This document shows positions 1 to 9,300 of a stretch of DNA of 37,856 nucleotides, one piece after another (position 1 is the first letter of the stretch; each line of letters begins with the position of its first letter). Below the pieces are notes generated by a model. It saw nothing but the letters and a program-made list of their open reading frames with translations. It had not been told where the DNA came from and did no database searches. This DNA comes from Auxenochlorella pyrenoidosa. Lineage: Eukaryota > Chlorophyta > Trebouxiophyceae > Chlorellales > Chlorellaceae. The stretch is from NCBI GenBank assembly GCA_001430745.1, contig KQ481962.1, forward strand, positions 905,470-943,325, written 5' to 3'. The position numbers and the translations under genes are program-made.

Positions 1-290
1 GTGCATGCTTTCATTCTTGATTGCCTGCACACCCCCGCCACGTGTAGTGGCGCAGCCTGTGTAACCCGCCTAAGAAGATGAAGTGTGCATGCTGGTTGAA
101 GGCGTGTCCTGATGCATCAATCCAACGTGACCCAGCCGCCTTACCACTTTGCACTGCCTGCCCAGCTCCCTGACCCTTCTGCAGCTGTGGTGTGTGCATG
201 CTTTCATTCTTGATTGCCTGCACACCCCCGCCACGTGTAGTGGCGCAGCCTGTGTAACCCGCCTAAGAAGAATAAGTGTGTGCATGCTGG
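1..290. repeat. Direct repeat, 193-bp period, two copies
   Basis: The sequence beginning at base 1 starts again at base 194. About the first 78 bases (1-78 and 194-271) are identical by eye, and similarity then continues with small differences to about 95 and 290. A degenerate echo of the repeat start is visible near 337-356. The left edge of the window cuts the array, so the real copy number is unknown. It lies beyond the 3' end of the minus-strand HAL3 gene, and I see no coding content. Confidence 0.85.
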
Positions 291-403
291 CGTCGAGTGT
301 GGTCCCCATTCTTTTCCGTTGCAATTCTGTTCACTCTGTGCATTCATTCTTCAATGCTCCTGTGTTGATGCTCACATCAGCCCATTGGCATATCGAAAAA
401 CTG

Positions 404-2480
404 CTATTTTGACAGGACACTGCCAAAGCTGGTGGACCTCAACTGCTGTCGGCATGCTGCCGCGATATCGGCAGGTGCGGCCATGGCCCCAGCACCCACA
501 TCACCACATGCCAGCCGCTTGCTAACTGGAGGGACCACCTACGAGGCATGTCAACAGGCAGCCGGGGGGTGCAGGGGGTCAATGCCCTACATGCCCGGCT
601 AGGAAGGCTGCTCGGTGGGCTGGGCCAGACAGCAAGGGAGGTTGCCACCCAGTCAGGTGAAGCGACCCGAGGCTGAACCTTCACAAGATCTAAGCGTAAG
701 GAACTGTCCAACGCTCTGTGAGCAGCATCTGCAAAAAGCAACACAGTGTTGCAAACGCCTGCATCGTGCCGCGCGCAGCAGGGCTCACCGTGGCGCCCAG
801 CCGTCGACAAACTGCCAGGTGCTGCTCCGTGAAGGGGCTCTCCCACATGAAGGTGTTCATGGCGGGTGCCAACAGCAGCGGCTTGCCCCAATCCCAGGCC
901 CTGCAGCCAGGAGGCCGACACAGCTCATGAAACGCGGCGCAGGATGCTCAAGCGAGAGTGATGTCGTCATGCGCCAGCAATGGCTTGGTTTTTGGGCTAG
1001 AACAGCAAGCCAGGTAGCCGGGCAGCCTCGCACCTGACTACGCAGGACAGCAGGTTGTCGCAAAGCCCGTTTGCTATCTTGGCCAGTGTGTTGGCTGCAG
1101 GGGCCAGCAGGGTGGAGGCAGCACAACTCAGGGATGGCACTGCCAGAGGGCTGCGCGGACAGCAGAAGCGCAAGCCCTCAAAACAGCCGTCCGATCCCCG
1201 CAAGCTGCGGGTAAGCACCTGGGCGTTTGCAGCTACAGGCCCTCAAACAGCTAGGCGGCAGGTGGCAGTCAGCAAGCAGGCAACCAAGCGCTGCCTGCGG
1301 TCGGCCTCAAATAGAAAGGCTTTGCTGCCAAGCATGCACCTGCACGCGGTGCCACTGCCCTACTGACACATCCGTGACATGCAGCCATCGCCCGAGACTG
1401 GTACAGTGGGGTGGCTGCCTACAAGGCATCATCGCCCAGGGGGAGGTTTCCACCCCCAAAGCATGCACCAACTCCTGATGAAAGGAAACTCTTCAGCGCC
1501 CACCTGACAGCGGCGCCACGACAAGAGCATCCGCCCAGCGCCGCAGCTCAATGTGCACGACTGGGTCACCCACCGCACGCCACTGTCGCCACTCGTCCTC
1601 GTCGCCTGCGGGCACATAAAAAGGCAGGGCAGGAGGGCAGGCTGCGGGTGGCGCAGGGAGGCGGGCCAGTTCCCATGGAGGGACTGCCAGCTGTTGACGA
1701 CACGGCAACGTGCGCCGGCGCCCCGCCCCTCTCAGCAACCCCACCCTCGCACCCAGCACAGGCCGGCACGCGGCGGGCAGCTCCTCATCCCGGAAGAAGT
1801 AGTGCGCCGACTTGGTGGCTACCACCCGCACGTCGGCAAACTGCGGGGCGGGCGAGGGAGGCAGCGCAGCAGCAGTGGGGTCAGCGGGGCACTCACAGTG
1901 CCTCGGCCACGGGGGCAACCACTCGTGGCGGCACTCTGCACCCAGCCCACGACTTTATGCGAAATGCAGGCTGGATGCAGCACGGCATGGCCCATGGGCC
2001 AAGGTGTGGAGATCTAGGGGTCTGGAGATGCATGCAGCGGAAATGAGCATGTGGACGCACAGTGAACACAGAGATTGTTAGGTGGCAGCCAACAACGGCA
2101 CGTTGGCAAGGGGAGGGAGGGAGGAGAGGGAAGCGGGCATGCAACATAGCATGCGGGAACATCAAGAGGCGAGGCAAGAGGCTGTCACCCCTGCAGCACG
2201 CCGCCGTCAAGGCACAAGAGGCACCGCATGGCACGCTGACACACACCTGCACCAACAGCTCCGCCAGTTGTGCCAGCTTGATCGTCGCCACGCTTCCAGA
2301 GGCAGCCAGCAGCACCCGCGGGCGCCGCTGCGGGCTGCTGCCAGCTTCCAGCGCTGCCGGCGGCGCGCCCTGCTGCTGCTGCTGCCCCTGCTCGGCTGGT
2401 GGCTCCTCGCACCGCTGCTGCTCGCAATTCTCGCTGTCCTGCTCCCGCTGGACATGATTGGCTGGGCAGACGTGTTGCAT
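404..2480 (-). CDS. HAL3: Phosphopantothenoylcysteine decarboxylase (HAL3/CoaC)
   Basis: This flavoprotein decarboxylates 4'-phosphopantothenoylcysteine to 4'-phosphopantetheine in coenzyme A synthesis. Six exons keep phase throughout: 2480-2247, 1840-1753, 1641-1504, 1094-1034, 900-789 and 538-404, giving 255 residues. Family motifs run in order: RVLLAASGSVATIK (FMN binding, near residue 60), FADVRVVATKSAHYF (from 79), GDPVVHIELRRWAD with the catalytic His at 137, APAMNTFMW with Asn189, and LACGDVGAGAMAAP with the catalytic Cys222. The length exceeds the roughly 210-residue plant proteins because of a Gln-rich N-terminal extension of about 50 residues. The ATG at 2480 is the first AUG after the upstream CMC2 start, has A at -3, and lies 51 nt past the CMC2 stop in the same frame. 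The exon 2 to 3 junction is the least certain. Identity is very secure. Confidence 0.93.
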
Positions 2481-2531
2481 GATACACCTGCCTGTTGTGC
2501 TGCCAATGCCTTTAGCGGCCCTCGAGGGGCG
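2481..2531 (-). promoter_or_regulatory. 51-nt intercistronic spacer CMC2 to HAL3
   Basis: The spacer separates the TAG of CMC2 (2534-2532) from the ATG of HAL3 (2480-2478). It holds no TGTAA-type algal polyadenylation signal, no AUG and no in-frame stop. The two ORFs are in the same frame, so readthrough of the single TAG would add 17 spacer codons and fuse the proteins. It is too short for a 3'UTR plus a promoter and 5'UTR, which suggests one shared mRNA. Confidence 0.7.
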
Positions 2532-3303
2532 CTACTGTGCCGGTGCCGGCTGCTCGCTGGGAATGCCCCGCTGCTCAGGCTGCCAGAAGCCCGGCAGCCG
2601 CTCGTCTGCTGCCGCCGGCACCGGCTGCTCGCCGCGGGCCTCTGCCTGTTCCCGACGCCGCGCCTCCCAGCGGGCACGCAGCCGCTCCTGCTCCCGCGCT
2701 ATGCGCTCCTTGTTCTTCGCGCTGCAGCGAAGAGCAGAGGTCAGGGGCAGGGAGGTGTGGGTGGGGTGGGGTGGGGTGGGGTGGGGTGGGGTATGGGTGC
2801 AAGCGACCAGGCCCATGGGAGCAGAATCCTGAAGCGCAGGAACTTGATCTGCTCAAGCCAGCTTCCTTGCATGCCCCGCCCAGGGCGCACGGGGCCCCTT
2901 GGCGTGTGCTCCAGCCCCTGCTGGGGCCGCCGCAGGGTCTGCCCCTCGCACCGCTTGACAACTTTCTCCTCCTTCAAGCACACGTTCAGGTCGATCGCCG
3001 CCTGGTTGCACACGCCCCAGAACTTGGCGATGGGGTTGTCCTTGTGGCAGCCCTTCAGGGCAAGGATGTACTGCAGGCGGCAAGCAGAGGGAGGACACCC
3101 GCGTTGGCCCAGCAGCGACAGCGCGGCGCCGACAACCAGACAGGATGCGGCGGCTGACAGAGCGCAGCATCTAGCTGCATTTTACAGACGCGCTGATGGC
3201 TTTAATATGCCAGACGAGGCGTCTGTGCAGCTGGTAGCCACCGCACCCCTTGTCCCACCTCTTTACAGCTGGGGTGTTGGTGGATTTCCAGCGGTGGGTG
3301 CAT
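2532..3303 (-). CDS. CMC2: CMC2-like twin CX9C mitochondrial assembly protein
   Basis: This is a small intermembrane-space protein of the COX assembly mitochondrial protein 2 family, which is linked to cytochrome c oxidase biogenesis in yeast and animals. Exons are 3303-3259, 3070-2952 and 2721-2532, giving 117 residues. The start MHPPLEIHQHPSC matches the invariant family N terminus MHP-L--H-HP-C. The twin CX9C pairs are Cys13/Cys23 and Cys36/Cys46, oxidised by the Mia40 route in known members. A Lys/Arg/Glu-rich helix (AKNKERIAREQERLRARW) and a variable Pro/Gln tail follow. The start codon has C at -3 and C at +4, a weak context, and no other AUG occurs for 238 nt upstream. It lies just upstream of HAL3 on the same strand. 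No internal Met codon exists. Confidence 0.92.
2759..2792. repeat. (GGGGT)n tract in CMC2 intron 2
   Basis: This is a perfect run of GGGGT units on the plus strand, so the minus-strand pre-mRNA is (ACCCC)n. It ends about 37 nt upstream of the CMC2 exon 3 acceptor. The plus strand could form a G-quadruplex. Similar tracts sit next to other acceptors in this window. Confidence 0.9.
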
Positions 3304-3769
3304 CTGCGTCTCGTGAGCGCCAAGGAGGACCGCGCTTGGGGCCAAGGCGGTCGGGTTTACCACAACCACTCGTTGGAAGACAGGCAGCGTGCAGGGCTTG
3401 CAGGATGACCGGTGATGAAGGAAGGGTTGGAAATAGAAACACGTTGAGGTTGTGTGCTGACCGATCTCGTGAGTACAGCTGGCCCCGCCGCGCTGCGCGC
3501 TGCCCAACCCCACCTTGCTCCGAAAATTCTGGCCCTTCCTGCATTACTGTCACTTGCACAGATTCGAAATTCCAGTGCACACATGCTAAGTCTCTCGTGT
3601 TGCAGGGGAATAAGGAAACACACGGGTCACAGGCAGGCGATTTCAGGCAGGCGGGAGCAAGCAGAAGGGGACGAGGCAGAGGCGGAACCTCAGAGTTGCA
3701 TGTCAGCAAGAAGAACCTTTCTGCAGCATTTCATCTTCGCGCAGGTCAGTGGAAGTTGCAGTCATACCC
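3304..3769. other. Spacer between G8 gene and CMC2
   Basis: This 466-bp stretch lies after the G8-gene stop and before the CMC2 start, both on the minus strand. It must contain the G8 3'UTR and the CMC2 promoter and leader. I see no convincing exon. The 238 nt next to the CMC2 ATG contain no minus-strand ATG. Confidence 0.6.
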
Positions 3770-6337
3770 TCAGGCGGCCAGCCTCCGGCCGCCGCCGCCA
3801 AGCGGGCCAGCCGCTGCCGACACGGTGGGCGCTGGCGCCTCGGCGGCGGCGTCAGCTGCAGCGGGCCCGCCCTCTGCGGTGCAGCGCCCGCACGACAGGT
3901 TGCAGTAGTTGCCCATCACCACGTAGGTCTGGTTGCAGCCGCCGTCATAGAGCTGTTCCTGTGGGAAGGAAAGAATGAAAGCGAGGGCAGCAAGGCTGGG
4001 TAGAGTAAGGGACCCACCCGGCTACCTTGCTCACTAGCCTGCCCACTCACACGCTGAAAACCGAACCAAGGAGAGGACTTGTTCGGAGAAGCGCTTGACT
4101 TCGCGGCAGGCAAGGCTGAACCCCTGGAAGCAGAGGCAGGAAAGAGAACAGGGGAGCCTTGCATGCCCACCTTGCATGTCACACCGTCGGGCGTGGGCAC
4201 ATCGGAGCAGGCCACCGTCTGCACGGCAGCACCACCCTCCGGCTGGCACGCGCCGCAGGAGGCGCGGCAGTAGCCGCCCTGCTGCACGTATGGCGAGGTG
4301 CACTTGGCGGCGGCCACAGTCTGCATTTTTGCATTGGGCGGGGTCAAGGGATGGGCGGCCGCAGTGGTTACCCGGAACAGCGGCAGGTGCATGAGCAGGG
4401 CGCAGGGGCACGGCATGATCCCGGCCCAGCAATGTCCTGGCGCTTATTAACACGACTCCTGGTTTGCGCCCCGCTGGCCCCCCGCCTCCCCATTTGTTCG
4501 CTCCCTGTTCCATTCCCTTAAACCACCCCACCCCAGCCACCTCACCTCTGCGCAGGGCGTGCCGTCCGGGGTGGGCACGTCGTCGCAGGGGGTGTTGGTG
4601 GCGTTGGGGGTGCACGCTCCGCAGGACACGGCGCAGAAGCCGGTGCCCTGCAGCGCCAGGCAGGCGCCCCACGCCTTCTGCTCCTTGCACGAGAAGAGGC
4701 CCGGCGGCGCCACATCGACTGCAGAGCAGGGCAGCACACAGGTAAGCCAAGGCGCGGGGCTGGGCCAGCTTTATGGGCGAGGAAGGTGGGGGCCAGGCAC
4801 CCAGAGAGGGCAGGCTAGGCATGGGCGGGCCGGTGCTTGTGCGCATCACCAGGCTCTTCCTCACCGCAGGCAGGGGCAGCGGTGGTGGTATTGGGGGCAG
4901 CAGCCACGTCCACGCCAGCAACTGCAACCAGGCAGACAAGCTCAGGTTGCAGTTGCAGCAAGCGGCCAAAATCAGCCCCGGATTCACAACTGTGCCCTGC
5001 CGGCCACCCTTCATCACAGCTATATGTGTCTGGCAGGCAGCATGCAGTCGACTTGCCTGCATCCGTAGAGGCGCCAGCCTGGCAGCGCCCGCAGGTCGCT
5101 GCACAGTAGCTGCCGGCAGACATCCATGCCTCGGTGCACTGGAGGGGAGGTGACAAGGCAGGCAACAAGGTCGGCATGCATTCTGGGGTGTGTGCTGACG
5201 ATGCGCAGAGGATCAGGGGGCCGCGAGCTCCGCACGTCGTCGAACCAACCACAGTGGCCGGAGGCACACCGCAGCCACTCTGCCCCGCACCTTGCCCCAT
5301 GCCGCCTGCTGCGCGCACGTGTAGCCGCCAGCTGGCTGGCTGTCGGTGCAGGTGCCAGAGGCGGCGCAGCGCCCGCAGGTGGCCTGGCAGAAGCCGCCGG
5401 TCTGAATCCAAGCATCGGAACACTGCAGGTGGGGAGAGCGGGGGTACTTGAAGGCCTGGTCAGGACCCCCTTGGGGTGCCACGCCAGATGAGAGCGCTGC
5501 GGCAGTCCGCGCAGACGGCTGCCTCGGCCCTGCGCGAACGCGTCCCGCCCGGCCTCGGCCCCCGCCCACCTTGCCCCACGCCTTCTGCTGCGCGCAGGTG
5601 AAGGCCCCAGGCGGCGCCACATCGGAGCAGGCGGCTGAGGAGGGGCCCTGCTGCGCCGGGGGCCGGCTGCAGCGGCCGCACGTGGCGGCGCACCAGCCCT
5701 GCGCCGCCATCCAGGCTGCGCTGCACTGCCCCCACAGCTTCTTCTGGGAGCAGGTGGAGCCGTCTGCAGGGAGGGCAGGTTGCATCCTCATGTTGAGGCA
5801 CAAAACATGATGCTCTAGGGCGGCCAGACCGCATGCACACTGGCAGGCACTGCAGTGTGCTGCACAGATTGTGGCCAGGCTGCAGGCTGGCCTCACCTGT
5901 GGGCTGCAAGTCGATGCAGGTGCCCGTTGGAGTGGTCTGGCCGGTTGCGGCTGCTGCCGCGCCTGCTGTGCTGGGTGCAGCACTGCAGAGCCCGCACGTC
6001 TGGGCGCACCAGCCGGCGCGGGCCATCCAGTCGGCGCTGCACTGGCCCCAGCTCTTCTTCTGGGCGCAGGTGGTGCCGTCTGGGGGTGGGAAAGGGGGGA
6101 ACAAAGGGGGCAAGGAGTGTGTGTAGCTGAGGGTTGTGCACATGAACACAGATCGGCAGCCAATCCACCAACCAACGGCTCACTGTCTGGAGGCAGGACC
6201 TCACCAGTGGGCTGCTTGTTGGTGCAGGGCCCAGAGGCGGCAGTAGAGGGAGGGGCAGCGGCGGCGGAGGAGGCGGCCGGGTAGGGCGCAGCACGCAGTG
6301 CCGTGCTTCCTGGCAGGGCGGCAGGGATGTCGTCCGG
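3770..6337 (-). other. Seven ShKT-like Cys repeats (exons 29-37)
   Basis: Exons: 6337-6205, 6079-5897, 5763-5570, 5422-5291, 5138-5057, 4921-4865, 4718-4546, 4320-4171, 3958-3770. Each repeat follows C-x-D-x(2)-PxG-x-(T/F)-C-x-(E/Q)-Q-x-x-WG-x-C-x(4)-W-x(3)-G-x-(F/Y/W)-C-x-x-(T/S)CG-x-C; cores include AQTCGLC, AATCGRC, QATCGRC, AVSCGAC, RASCGAC and NLSCGRC. Introns recur at two fixed places, phase 1 before the DG/PPG turn and phase 0 after WGK, as expected for spread by exon duplication. ShKT modules in other proteins are secreted six-Cys folds that often bind channels or glycans. The protein ends with an Ala/Pro/Gly-rich tail. Confidence 0.78.
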
Positions 6338-9300
6338 CTGCAGTGAAGCAGCAAGAAATTGTTCGCGGTAATGAGAGACCAGCCGCAAACGGAAGAAGAG
6401 CCCTGGTTTTTTGCTTCCCAGGTGCAGGGAGGGCCCCAGGAGCACCCAGCCCTGTGTCTCCCAGCCCCCGGCTGGGCTCCTCGCCCACAGCTCGGTCGCC
6501 AGCCCCGCCGCCTTGCCTGCTCCGCCATGGGGCAGAAGTAGCCGGGGCAGGAGAGGGAGGTGGCGGCGATGGAGTAGTAGAGCGACCAGTAGCGGTAGCC
6601 GCGCACGCACACGCCGTCCCGGCAGAAGTCAATGTTCTGTGTGGGCAGGGCGGGGGCTCGGGGAGGAGGGGCCAGCGCGTGAGCGGGCACGGGCGCTCGA
6701 GTGCAGGGCGTGCCGGGCGGAACCCTAAACGTTGAACCCTTTGAGTGCAAGGTGTGCCGGGTGGCCATGCTTAGGCGGGCAGCGCGCCTGTATGGCGGGG
6801 CTGGCGGGGTCTTTTGCCGGGGCAGGCGCGGCCCCGGGGCCCACCTGCGTCTCGCTGTTCCCCGGGTCCACCATCTTGATGAACAGGTGGTGGCCGTCGA
6901 AAAAGTACGACGTGCCGTCGCCATTCAGCACCTGCGCTTGGCAGGCACAACGCATGTGTCGCAGAGGGAGTAACAGCACAAGGCACGAACTGTGAGACGC
7001 AGTGGCAGGGAGGCTGGCGCAAGGGCACGGGGGGCTGTGATGCCAGCACAACCTGATGCTGACCCGGGCCTCCGCCCTTGCCTGGTCCAGCGAGGCAGCT
7101 GGGTTCACCGTCCTGCTGAGCGCCTTGTACCACTTGAAGGTGCGGGAGATGGAGAACTGCGGGGGCAGGGAAGGGGCGGGGAGATTGTGTGGAGCGGGGG
7201 CTATTGGCTGAGGGGTCGCCCAACGTGGGACGGTGAGGGCGTCGTGCATGGGCAGCGAGGAGTGCTCACGTGCCACCAAACACGGCCTCGCCCACATGCG
7301 CAGGTCGCCCCCCCCCCCCCACCCCCACCCCACCCCACCCCCATCCCCAGCCCCTCTCCTGGCCCATCAAACAGCCCTGCCGAGCACCGCGTCCCGCTAT
7401 TTCTTGCCCACAAGGCACCGCCCGTGCCCCAAACCAAGCCCCTGCCCCACCTTGGTGCCGGCGGGGAAGCGGGTGGCATAGACGAGCTGGGTGCCCACTG
7501 GCAGCTGAGACAGCCAGACCTCCTGGTACTTGGGGGCGCCCGCAGGGAAGTGGAAGTACCAGCCAGTGAAGCCTGCGGTGTGTTTGCGCGCCTGTGTGTT
7601 AGGGCCGGCAAAGAGGACCACCAAAGGGCAAGGCAGGCCGGAGGAGGTGGAGACTGCTGAGGTTTGAGGGGGGCCCGGGTGCACGGCAGACAGCGGGGTA
7701 GAGGCAACCGCTAGGTAGAGGCAACCCCACAGCAGCGGGGCACTCCATGCAAGCGCCCCTGCCCCGCCCTGACTGGATGCACCAAAACAGCCGAGCAGCT
7801 GGCAGCGGGGGCAGGCCACCTGTGACGCCGGTGATGCCCTCATTCTTGGTGATGGCCATGGTGCGGGCCTGGGAGCCGCGGTAGCCAAACAGGGCGACGT
7901 AGCCAATCTGGTTGTCAGGGGTCGGTGGCACAGCAGAGCCTGGCAAGGGGGGCGTGACCGGGGAAGGGACAGACCAGGAGCAGCTCAAGAGATGCTGGCT
8001 GCGCGCAGGCAGCGCAGGCCAGATTGCCGGCGGACGAGGCTGTGTGCAAGCGCACAAAGGCTGGTCAGTGTCATGCAGCCGCCCTTCCTCCACCCCCTGG
8101 CCGACCCCCTTCGCACACAACAGGGACGAGCCGGTGTGGTGTGGTGGACACACGCGCGCGCGCCCCCCCCCGCGAGAGCCCCTGTGCCCCACCCGTGTCC
8201 CAGGCCTTTGTGACGCCCGGGATGCGCAGCTCCACTCGCCCCACCTCCTGGCCCTGCCGCCAGGGGCACACCCACGCGTTCCACTCGTTCTGCGAGGGGT
8301 GCAGTGCGGGAATAGGGGAGTGGAGCGAGGCAGGGCACCTGATTGCAGATTTCGCAGGCGAAGGGAGTGCGGTTTGCTGACAGGCTGCACCTTAAAGCGC
8401 CTGCTTTCAGCCCCGCTTGCAAGTGGTACCAGACCGGGCCGTGCAGCGCGCTCCCGGTGCATACACGTTGTCCACGTGTTGCACGGCGCCAGCAGTGCCG
8501 CCCCCCGGGCTGCTCAATTCTGCACCGCAGCCCACCTCATAGGAGCAGTCTGGCGCCAGCTGCCACCAGGCGGGCCAGGAGCCCACGATGGTGGGGCCGG
8601 TGCGCTGGGTGGCGGAGCCGTCATAGTCCAGCCAGTTGAACATGCGAGAGGAGCCTGCAGGTAGGTGGGCAGGAGGGGGGTACACTTGCGGGCCACATGC
8701 GGCAGCTGCCCGTGCGGTGGCTGGCCCCCCAGGAGAACCTTCCCGACGCATCTTGGCCCGCAGGAGAGGGGAGGCCTCGAAGCCGAAGCGGCCCACAACC
8801 TCCTTCTGGGCTCCTCTCCCGCTCCTGCATAAACCCACTGCATGCGGTGCCGCTTGGCAGCTGCCCCAACCCTGGCTGCCTGCAAACGCTGCCCCAACAC
8901 CCCAGCCAACCCGTCTGCTTGACGTCCGCGCGGGCGATGGCCTTGTGGTCGCAGTTGAGCAGCGTGATGTTCTGGGTGCTGCGTGAGGCCAGGGGCGGGC
9001 AGGGTGGGGGGCACTGAGGGAGGGGTGTGGCCGGCAGGTGCAGAGCGTGGGCCGGCGCTGGCTCTACACCAGCGCCGGTTGGAGTGCCAGAACGCGGCCG
9101 CAGCTGCCCCGAACCTGCACCTTCCCACCTGCTCATGCCCATGGGCTTGTACTCGTCGCTGTGGGTCATCGACTGCGGGGCAGGGCCATGAGGGAGATGC
9201 CGTGCAGTGCTGCCTCGGCAGACTGGGCAAGGACTGGACAAAAGCGGCAGCCACCCAGGCAGGGTGCTGTAACATGGCTGAAGCAGAGATCTTCAGACAT

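Noticed and set aside
2082..3908. A 608-codon plus-strand frame
   Set aside because: It runs antisense across HAL3 exon 1, CMC2 and their introns; high GC makes long spurious frames common here.
4034..4140. A possible extra exon (GFSLACREVKRFSEQ) between ShKT exons 36 and 37
   Set aside because: Skipping it joins VTCK directly to EQLYDGGCNQ, exactly matching CKEQ-x(4)-C of the other repeats, with strong GT and AG sites; its own donor would be weak.
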